Part shown: positions 55,201 through 64,000 of the stretch, in pieces
Layout of the letters: each line of letters opens with the position of its first letter
Position numbering within the stretch: position 1 is the first letter of the stretch
Assembly (NCBI GenBank): GCA_030704615.1
Contig: CM060732.1
Span: 76,117,053-76,181,052 of the forward strand
Origin: Takakia lepidozioides
Lineage: Eukaryota > Streptophyta > Takakiopsida > Takakiales > Takakiaceae
Length of the DNA stretch: 64,000 bases
Direction: 5' to 3'
Made by a program: the position numbers and the translations under genes
The notes under the pieces: model-generated
Told to the model about the DNA's origin: nothing
The model's database searches: none
Seen by the model: the letters and a program-made list of their open reading frames with translations, nothing else

Positions 55201-56270
55201 GGCCAGCAAGGAAAATCCACTAAAGAAAATTAATTCTAAAATCCAGTCACAGCGGTTACAACCAATCATGAAGCAGGAGCAACTTCAAGAAAGTGAAAAG
55301 GTTCTGAGCGCAAGAGTCGGCGTCGTTCCAAGTAACGGGCGTCTCTCGACGAGACAGACAATCAATGTGATAGTTTTGAAGCTATGAGGGAACTAGCAGA
55401 TTATACGCTCGCGATACTACTCACGCAGTGGCGAGGAAACAGAACAACAGAGAGTAACTTTTCTATTGATCAATGCTTGCAAGCCCCGCAGGTTTTACAG
55501 GACACTACCCATAGCATTTTTGTGGCAATCATACGTTTGTGCTTTGTGCTCTACAGGCATTACTTCAATTGTTATAGCCACAGCCTTGCGTTTTCTCTAA
55601 AATGAAGAGAGTAAGAGGGATGGAGGACATCAAGGTGAAAAGCACCACAATCCTGCAGAAACAGACGATTGCGACGCCATACGCGGTGAAGTTACTGAAG
55701 GAACTGCGATTACAAGGATTGCAAAACAAGGATTGGACATTGCACCATCGGAAGTACATGTTAGAATTCTTGCAGAACTTTGACCCAAAGACATGAGCCA
55801 CAATGGTGAAGGGAGTTGAATTAGAACTTACTCCCTTATACCTACAGCAACTGTTTTCATTGCCAGCAGGTCAGGTTCATGTGGACGAGCACAGGGCTAG
55901 ATTGCAGATGAAAGATTTGTTTGAAGAAGAGAGTTTATTTAAAACTCAGGCTATGCTTTTACCAAAGTAGTGTACCCAGGGCTCAGGGAAGTAGGCCAGA
56001 TATTGAACGTTCTGTTTGCCATGAAACAGAACCACAGCAGTATTTGAGCAGATCCTTCACAGAGGAAATACTCAAAGGCCTGAGAGGAGAAGAGGTAGCA
56101 TGGGAGAACATAATGTACAACGGACTGGTAGAGGAGATGAAAAGATTGCAGGGAACTGCCGCTAAATCTCCTATCATAGTATCTGGGCCAGTCATTGCAC
56201 AAATCATCCTAGACTCATGCGTACTTGATGCGAGAGAAAGGAGAGAAATGGGAGTGTTTGAAATAACAAC

Positions 56271-56640
56271 TAGTTTGCTCAGAGAGAGAGTGAGCCTCCC
56301 CTCTCTTCATCATAGTTAATGCTTCAACTTTCCTGATATCCATTCCTTCCGTCCCCTAAGCTAGACCCTCCCTCTCTAAGTTCTTTTCTTTCCCCCCTCT
56401 AGTCGGGAATGGATTTGGGTGTATGCATGGAACCCTCTGGGGGCCTAGTGCTGTGTAGTTTGCTCAGAGAGAGAGTGAGCCTCCCCTCTCTTCATCATAG
56501 TTAATGCTTCAACTTTCCTGATATCCATTCCTTCCGTCCCCTAAGCTAGACCCTCCCTCTCTAAGTTCTTTTCTTTCCCCCCTCTAGTCGGGAATGGATT
56601 TGGGTGTATGCATGGAACCCTCTGGGGGCCTAGTGCTGTG
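56271..56640. repeat. Tandem duplication of 185 bp
   Basis: The units 56271-56455 and 56456-56640 run from tagtttgctcagagagag to gggcctagtgctgtg and appear identical. Confidence 0.95.
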
Positions 56641-57190
56641 GTCATTCTCCGTTGCCCCTTTCAACTGAATCCAGTCCAATTTCGCCATTCTCTTGTTTGC
56701 AGTGCTTGCTTGGCCTCTCCAAAAATCTGGCTGTGCTTTTTTGGCGGCCTTGCTTGAGACCACTCCTTCCTTGCAATTTCCACCCCCATCGTATTTTGTG
56801 GCAGTAGGAAGCATGGAGAGTCCAGTGCGCTCCCACCTGAGGCATACCACTAGTGGCGCTTGAAACCAGCCTAATAGCTGTTTGTGAGGATCCAGGCTGC
56901 CAACACCTTTTGGGTGGAAGGGCTTGTACACCTTGTAAGAAAGATTGTAAAGCCGGAAGTGGCCTCGGTTGAAGTGGGACACATGCCAAATTCCAATTCT
57001 GCACACAGAATTTTGTGATGGTGTTATCCCTCTAGCTCCAAGCATTCCTTGGAGTAAAGATGATTGCAAGTGGTTTCCTTTGATTTTTTCCCCACCAGGA
57101 AACTGGACACCAGTGTGCCCAGAAAACACAGCCATTAGGGTGGCAGGGGGTTACAACTGAGTCGAGAGCCTCTCTTGTGGTGGGGGTGTA

Positions 57191-57258
57191 GGGGGGGGGG
57201 GGGGAGGGGGGGGGGGGGGGGGGGGGGGGTGGGGGTGGGGGTGGAGGGGGGGTGGAGG
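57191..57258 (+). repeat. Long G tract
   Basis: Almost uninterrupted G for about 40 bases is followed by gggggt/gggggag words. The strand could form G-quadruplexes. It is also a place where sequencing length errors are likely. Confidence 0.85.
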
Positions 57259-60211
57259 GCGCAGGTGTTATTTGTTTGTATTTAACTCCCATAACACTTC
57301 ATCCTCAGTTTTACTTTGTCCTGAAAACCTATTTCGAACACTGTACTCAGCCATTCTAGGTTAGAAATGATTATCAGGGAATCTTGCATACCATCTTTCA
57401 CTGGCTTTTTCTTTAAAGTGAACACGGAAACAAGTCTCATCTTTCTTGGCATCATCATCGCCATTCTCATTGTTCACTATACACATGTGCTCAATTTGCT
57501 AATGTGTACATCAGGATCCCCTTTCCCTGCAAAAAATGATATATTGGAAAAGTGGTTTAGCCCTGTGGTTTGGTTGTTTTAACGCCATCTGCGACTCTAC
57601 AAACCCCTGCCTGACAGTTGTTGGCCCTTTGGCTGAAGCTGTTCCTGTGGACCTGTGTAGTATCAAAATCTGTCCAGTGAACTTCCTAATGTGCAGGTAA
57701 TACCCCCCACCAACGCCACAAGTTTCCAGAAGAGGAACATCAGGACACCAACAGCATCTGGGAGAAATAAGGAAGTTGAGAAGGAGGATCTAGTGAGCAG
57801 TGGCCCTAGTGGTTTGTGAGGCATCATCCCTATGGATGAGGGGGGTGGAACAACAGCATGTTAAACCATGATGGGCCTCAGCAGTGCTAATGCTGATGAA
57901 CTCCATAAGCCGAACCCTCAATTTGTTTGGGAACTTACATGAAGTCACATATTCCAGTGACTCAGTTGGAAGTTCTCTGAAGGAGGAACTCAGAAAAGAG
58001 TTCGAAAATCGGTTGGCAACCGAGTGTGTTACACAAGTTGAGATGGAAGTGCATCTGCAGTTGCAACATGAGTTGAGGGAAACAAGAATGCTCTGCAATT
58101 TGCCCCTAAAGCAGCAACTGATTGAGGGGGGTCTGAGCAAGACCATCTGCAGGAGATAACACAAGCAACAATTATTCCAATTGCAGAACAAGCATGAGGA
58201 TGAGATTGCAAGGACTAAAGAACAACATGCAGATTGGAGGTAGTACATCAAAAGGATGACGGTGCAATGTGCCAACCCTCACAAATTTTCTAGAGCAAGC
58301 CACAACAGAAGCCAACCAGCAGAAGGAGCGATGTGTAAGGGCAGAAAACGGAGGTAGTGGAGCAAGCCAATTCATTGTGGACCTCAAAGATACAATATGT
58401 CACAATGAGGTGCTTTACACAAACTAATACAAACAGGTTGAGGCTAACCAGAGAAGTACATTGTGGAGTTACAACATATCCTTATGTCGAATAGGAATCA
58501 ACTCTCCTGTAGCTAACAAGGCAGCGAGGGAAAACCAAATAATATGGCTGCAGCTTATGCCAATTTAGTTGAAACCTCATGAGAAGCGCATGCAAGGATT
58601 GCAACAACAGCAGTTAGATGCCTACAGACTCAAGGAGGAGCAGAGTCTCAGAGATGTTACACAGGACAGAGTGGATGACCAACTTTTAAAAGTATGGTTG
58701 CACAAGGGCCAGTGGAAGGAAAAACAACCGAGAAAGCTCACCCAGGGGGAGATGAATGACCTGAGGCTGTAAGTGCAGAATATTGCCACCACTACTACTA
58801 TCGACAATGTCTATAGTAGAATAGGAGAGCTCCAAGAGGATGTGGATACACTGCAGACTCAAGTGGGACTTGCGTTCCAAACATAGACCAAAGGCTCATG
58901 ATTCCTGAAGAACATCTCATGGAGGCGTATTTGAGGGCCAGAACTCTAGTTTTCAGTCTTTCCTCGCAAGAAGTGCAGGGGATGCCATTGGTGGAAACAC
59001 CAATAGAAACCAGTTTTTCAACGCAGTTGGCTGTACAGGTTACTGAATCTCCTATGACAGCAGTTGCACGGCTGAGGTATGGGGAAATGCCTGCTTTTTC
59101 ACTTCAACCCACCCAAGACTCATGCTGCAACAGGAATACAACCGAGCAATGATCAATGTTCCTTCAATGAATTCCAGATATCCTGCTTGGATTTGGCTTG
59201 GAATCAATTTGGTCCTCCACAACTTTTCCCACACTACTACCAAATAAAATGCGCATTTGGGTTGCCAGTGGCCACTCGGACTAAGATTCTGGCAATGAAT
59301 CAGCTCATTGAGGATCATCATTTTCAAGGTACTGGTCTGAGGCAGGCACCATGTTAAAGGAGTTAATAGCTTTCCATGGTTTGTTCATGGGCACATTCAC
59401 ACCACAACAAAGGAAGTAGCGAGTTTGGTCATGGGCTGTGGAATTTATTATACTTCTTGCTTGTTTCCTTGTTGGCCATTGGCACGTTACCACATTGAGC
59501 AGCAGAAGATGCAGTCCAGATTTTTGACTTTTCCACTACAGATCATTGGATCTTACCTGTGGTGTGCCGCATCATACGTATTTTATATGATGTGAAAATC
59601 ATGTTACAGAGGGATTCACAACTCCGTTCTAGGTTTAACATGGCCTGGAACAACTTGAGCAACGAAAATGACATATTGACCGACATTTTTAATAAGGAGC
59701 ACACAGCTTGGCAATACCTATACTGCTCCAATGTTACTAGCACACCTCCTCACCTATACTGAGAAAGAATTGTTGAAGTTCAATAAACTTGCTTTTCCAA
59801 CAGGTTACACAACGTTGTGAAGCTTAAGTTTCCTAACATGGTGGGGCCACACTGTATGCCAATTTTCATTCCAGATAAACCAAGAAAGGCAAGAAAACCA
59901 AAAACTGTAGGACTGAACAGATTCGGACACAACAGCTGAATCTTCAGAACAAACTCTTGACATATGGGAGGAATATGATCAAGCACTGCACGACAAAAAC
60001 CGACGGGGATCTCCCCCACACCAGAGCCATTACAAGCCGGTTTCATCCAAAGGGCAACAAGTTCAAGTTACAGTTCAAGCATCTCCAGCAATCAGTCATA
60101 GAACTCGGGCACGTACAGAGAGCCCTCCAAGGCACTCTCACAAACAGACCGACCACGTTCACAAAGATTTACTGATCCCTAAGCAGTAAACTGTGAGGAC
60201 AACGACTTTTT

Positions 60212-60228
60212 GAGAGGCAAGGGGTAAT
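60212..60228 (+). promoter_or_regulatory. Polypurine tract of the LTR element
   Basis: The sequence gagaggcaaggggtaa lies directly before the LTR start TGTTAGG at 60229. It is purine-rich and correctly placed to prime plus-strand synthesis. It shows that the LTR here is a 3' LTR in plus orientation. Confidence 0.6.
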
Positions 60229-61085
60229 GTTAGGAGGCAGTCTGGGACTTAGGCATTTTTTTATGGGTTCTGTGGAAGTCTGGGACTTAGACACTTCTAT
60301 GGGTTCTGAGGTACCCTTTAATTTTTTGAGATAGCCCGTCACAGCCAGTCACAACAGCCCCTCACAGTCAAACCCACTTCCCTACCAACCCATAACCCGA
60401 ACAACACCCCTAACAGCCCTTCATATTCTGACACAGTCGCACATTCAGTTTCACAGCTGTCACTCCAGTCGTTAGGGAGCGTTATCATGACAGGGAATGA
60501 TTGTGGGGAACACATCTCTGCCGGGGAATATGTAATTCACGGAGGACGGTTTTAGTAAGGAAAACGGTTGATTTAGAACAGCGGGTAAGGAGATAAGCAA
60601 GCGGGCAGCGGAGACGGGATGGGACACTTTTTGGAACGGAGATCACTCCTGGGGGCGGACTGAGATCGGAGGAAGGGAAGCTGGCGAGGAGGAAGGAGAT
60701 ACTATAGGACAGAGTTAGTACGAGATGTAGGATTACTTAGAGGATAGATTAGAGAAGTTAGGACATCAGCATGTATCCGATTATGATTAATCTGATTCTC
60801 ATCCGATACAAACACCTGGTGTTGAGAGACTTGAGTGAAGCTGTGTATGAATGAAATTCAGGGGCCCAAAGAAGCAATCTGATGTTTAAAAAGATACCTG
60901 GTCATGATAAACAGGGAATATAACTGATAAGAAAATATCATTGAAAAACCCAACAATGATTCACTAGCTGCAGGTCCATGACTGATTGTTTCACGCGGGC
61001 TGAATGCTTAGAGATATCCAACTCTTCTATCTTGGAGTTTCCGCCTCGGATAGCGAAGGGATGGGTGAGTAAAAGCCGCGCGACA
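60229..61085 (+). repeat. 3' LTR (plus strand)
   Basis: This is the inverted match of 715-1574, with TG...CA ends (TGTTAGG...CGCGCGACA). It is preceded by the polypurine tract and followed by ctcct and a minus-strand PPR E-motif. The PPR reading on the minus strand stops at the junction (MITVRGVPG). Its logical continuation (AGGAGCCAGGTCGC, encoding KEPGR) is found next to the other LTR at 1575. Confidence 0.85.
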
Positions 61086-62284
61086 CTCCTGGCACCCCTC
61101 TGACCGTGATCATTCTCCACCTTTGCAATATCATCCCACCTGCCAGCTGCGGCATAGATGTTTGATAGCACACATAAGTCCGCGCCCATCTCCACATTTT
61201 GCCATGGATTCTGCAGGCAACCAAGCAAGGTCTTCCACACCACAACATCTGGATTTCAGTAGGCCAGTGTAGCTCATGCAGAGAGAACACATATAAAGGT
61301 GATATTGTCCCCGGCTTCAAGCCATTCTTTTGCATTCCTTCAAATAGTTGCAAGACCTTGACAACTATTTGACATATCCTGTGATCATCGCATTCCACAA
61401 CACCACATGTCATTCAGCCACATTGTCAAAGACTCTCTTTGCTCGACCACTCATGCATACATCCTTGCTTTGCTGCTAGCAGCCAACAATGACAGCCTAA
61501 GATTTGTTCTAGGACCAACACCCAATTTCAACTTATCATACTAGTTCCTATGCTCAATTGCATCTGCTACTCTCTGTTATCCAACAGACATTTACTTTTT
61601 TGCCTTGATTGTCACACCATTAATAGGGGTAAGAAAAGTATTCATTCCACAGCTTCTCCTCGCCTGAGTAAAAATTGGCAATCCAAAAGCCTTGTCTTCA
61701 GGCTGCAACCTGCATAGGCCTTGTATTCTTTTTTACCATCACAAACAAGGTCCATGCGAGGACTCCACATATGCACACTACATTTTTTAGCACCTGATCT
61801 AGAGTACGCAACACAAAATGTGTCAGAAGCATATCCTCTCTTTTCATCATCCCTTCTGCAATGTTTCAAGATTGGAAGATCTCTATGTTTGTGGTGTGAT
61901 CTAATATCCAGCTTCGCCCTGCCACCTTTTTCAGACTTCTATCCTCCATCAATTTTCTGGTCTTTTCTAGATTATCCACATTTAAGTTGCAGCACAGATA
62001 TTTGACAGCATCATATACACTTCAGCATTTTGTGGTTCTAATTTCAGAACATGCGTCCTATGATGCATTCAGCTAGCTCCTGTTGCTATAATTATGGAAG
62101 CATCAAACATTCTCCGCGCATCCATCATGCTTCCACACCTGGCATACATGTTGACAAGGGCACTCCCTAAACAGACAATTTCCTCAACTCCACCTTCTGT
62201 GATGTGGGCATGTACACGCCTGTCATGTTCCAGTGTTGTTGGCCGGTGCAGGCGTTGAGGATGGTGGGTGAATGCAGGGTTGAC
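61086..62284 (-). pseudogene. PPR gene remnant E (E motif, OSB-like exon, repeats)
   Basis: On the minus strand, 62284-62090 reads HAHITEGG and LGSALVNMYARCGSMMDARRMFDAS, a PPR repeat. LEPQNAEVYMMLSNI (62060-62000) is an E-motif part. EEKLWNEYFS with a decayed WWDNR (CDNQGKK) at 61640-61570 is the OSB-like exon. 61413-61086 contains VWKTLLGCLQNPWQNVEMGADLCVLSNIYAAAGRWDDIAKV, the E motif of a second copy, which ends at the LTR junction. Several stops and frameshifts are present. The order (PPR end, OSB exon, PPR end) again suggests head-to-tail gene copies. Confidence 0.7.
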
Positions 62285-63005
62285 TGGACCAAAATGGACG
62301 TTACTAGCACAGTTTTAGATGACTGCAATTGATGGTGTCATCAATTGAAATTGAATTAACTCATTAAAACCAGCAAATATATATGTCATTGGAATCCTAG
62401 CTTCAATACACACCCATAGCAACTCTCCAATCATGAATCCGATAAGAAATGACTCCGCTATGGACTTTTGAACATCGTCATTGTGGACTGTTACCGCAAT
62501 GAATGGAATTACAATGGACTCAAGTTCTCCTATGTGCCATTGGTGATCTCCATTGAAATTTGGACATAAGGTGGCCATTTTGGACCACATCATAGGTATG
62601 GATTTGAAGTGGCAAAATCATTTGTCATTTGACTCATATGGACTAATATATGTAAAAAAAATAGGCATTTTTTGAAAAGTCTATAGCTTATCTTGTTTTT
62701 TGGATTTTGGGTGTCATTTTTTTTTCTAGAAGTATAAAAACCTATAATCTTCAATGGCTAGGTGTCATATTGAAATTTTTTTGTAGACTCTAATTTTTAG
62801 TTTTTCATAATTTCTCTAAATAATATACTAAAATATTTAATGAATTATATCTTTAATATTTGGGGTAGGACTCTTTACTAAATATGTTCAGTATACCATT
62901 ATCTATCACTAAAAAAATATTTTGGGATAGTATCCTCAACTTTTTGTTTTTGGTCATGGACTTTCATGGAGCAGGATCTGCCGTTTTTGGTCCACTCAAC
63001 CCTGC
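62274..63005. mobile_element. MITE-like insertion with terminal inverted repeats
   Basis: About 730 bp of AT-rich, non-coding sequence is bounded by gcagggttgactggaccaaa (62274) and its imperfect reverse complement tttggtccactcaaccctgc (ending 63005). PPR-coding sequence lies on both sides. The ends CAGGG...CCCTG would fit a hAT-type non-autonomous element. I could not find a convincing 8-bp target duplication. Confidence 0.55.
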
Positions 63006-63910
63006 AACTGCCCTGGTAACAAATGTGAGCTTGTCAGGCTTCATACCTACTCATTGCATTTGCCAGAAGAGTTCAAATGCCTCTTCACTGCGCCCTTGCT
63101 GAATGTATCCTGCAATCATTACATTCCATGAAACCACATCTTATTCAGGCATATTGTTAAAGACTCGGCATGCATCCACCAGACTCCCACACTTGACATA
63201 CATGCTGAGAAGGGTGTTTCCCACACGACCATCTGACTCAAAGCCAGCTTCAATGATATGGGCATGGACCATCACGCTTTCTAGTTGCATTTGCCGAAAG
63301 AGCTAAAATGCCTCTTCCGTGAGCATTCCATGAAATTACATCTCGCCTAGACATTTTTCAAACATCTTTCGCATATCCACCAAACTCCCACACTTGGCAT
63401 ACATATGGACAAGGCTAGTTCCTACATAAACATCTTATTCAAATCTAGCTCTGACAATGTGGGCATGAAGCCCCTTGCCACGCCCTAGAGCTGCTGGGCT
63501 GGCACACCTTTTGAGGATGCAAATGAGAGTGACCTTGTCGGGCTCTACACCTTCTTGTGGCATTTGCCCAAAGAGTTCAAATGCCTCTTCACCATGCCCT
63601 TGCTCAGTACATCCTGCAATTATTGCAGTCCAAGAGACCACGTCTCATTTCGGCATCAAATGCCAAAATCCATGCCTCTGCACAAATCATGCATTCATAT
63701 TTTCCCTTGCTGCCAGCAGCTGACAATGATAACCTAAAAAACATCCAATCACACTAGTTCATATGCTGAATTGCGTCTGCTACTCTCTGTCATCTAACAA
63801 GGATTCAACTTTTTGCCTCGGTTGTCCCACCATTGACTGGGGTCAACAAAATATTCATTCCACACCTTCTCTTTGTTACCTATTTTCGGATACTTTCTTG
63901 TTATCACATT
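63006..63910 (-). pseudogene. PPR gene remnant F with OSB-like 5' exon
   Basis: Read on the minus strand, DTANVITRKYPKIGN and VWNEYFVDPSQWWDNRGKK (63910-63800) form the OSB-like exon. MVSWTAIIAGCTEQGHGEEAFELF and EGVEPDKVTLICILKRCASPAALGRGKGLHAHIV (63641-63435) are PPR repeats. Further blocks to 63006 include PDKLTFVT-like and GNVIAGYIQQG-like phrases. Frames change near 63430, 63310 and 63100. These repeats differ more from the consensus than copies A-D, so this is an older or separate family member. Confidence 0.75.
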
Positions 63911-64000
63911 GGCAGTATCATGTTAAAGTCACTCCAAACCAGATTCACTCAACCGGCTAACTTGCAGAATTCAACATGGAAATTTAGGGCCGACTCTGAC

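Larger units (their letters stand above)
55200..60228 (+). other. Probable internal part of an LTR element, without recognisable pol
   Basis: This stretch ends in a polypurine-like tract right before the LTR at 60229, so at least its right part should be element-internal. I find no reverse transcriptase, integrase or protease motif. Coding-like fragments are 55602-55796 (basic, 64 codons), 55921-56319, 57884-58159 (coiled-coil-like, LKEELRKEFENRLATE) and 58569-58772 (Q-rich, charged). It may be a large non-autonomous (LARD-like) element or a patchwork of insertions. Confidence 0.4.

Noticed and set aside
57032-57292. Proline-rich minus-strand ORF
   Set aside because: It is produced by the G tract and is low complexity.

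Overview
The window looks like nuclear DNA of a land plant, most likely a fern or another seedless vascular plant. GT-AG introns are visible, pentatricopeptide-repeat (PPR) genes of plant PLS/DYW type recur, an F-box/kelch-like gene is present, and transposons are densely nested. No intact single-copy host gene could be recognised. Nearly every coding stretch is a transposon gene or a decayed member of a PPR family. Several PPR copies carry an exon like the PDF motif of organellar ssDNA-binding (OSB) proteins (WWDNRGKK, LWIDSYKKPAWV).

Layout. 1-1574: 5' LTR, primer-binding site and gag start of an LTR retrotransposon on the minus strand, inserted in a PPR gene. 1575-2197 and 14322-15830: PPR remnants split by a 12.1-kb element (2198-14321). 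17069-18309: broken F-box gene followed by a 3-fold tandem repeat. 20890-22750: PPR copy. 22755-24640 and 36007-38030: a LINE split by a second, inverted and truncated copy of the 12-kb element (24641-36006). 38220-41520: more PPR copies. About 42350-50260: an AT-rich Helitron with HUH Rep, PIF1 helicase and a C-terminal Ulp1-like protease. 50460-60228: repeats and poorly recognisable sequence ending in a polypurine tract. 60229-61085: an LTR of the first retrotransposon. 61086-63910: PPR remnants on the minus strand, one interrupted by a MITE-like insertion.

The most striking object is the 12-kb element present twice. It carries two divergent multi-exon genes. One encodes a MULE-like transposase (D, D, CxxH signature and a C-terminal SWIM zinc finger). 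The other encodes a protein with a ParB/sulfiredoxin-like domain (FYVWDGNHRLLAWM) and, near its C terminus, a circularly permuted DNA amino-methyltransferase-like domain (ILLDIPDG first, ILDLTCGTG...FAFEPD later). The non-coding parts are filled with several different tandem or palindromic arrays that share one core, GGCGCC flanked by A/T-rich arms. I infer, without proof, that these arrays are the sites read by the element's own ParB-methyltransferase protein. The two copies are damaged in largely complementary places, and a roughly 65-bp terminal module lies in opposite orientation in the two copies.
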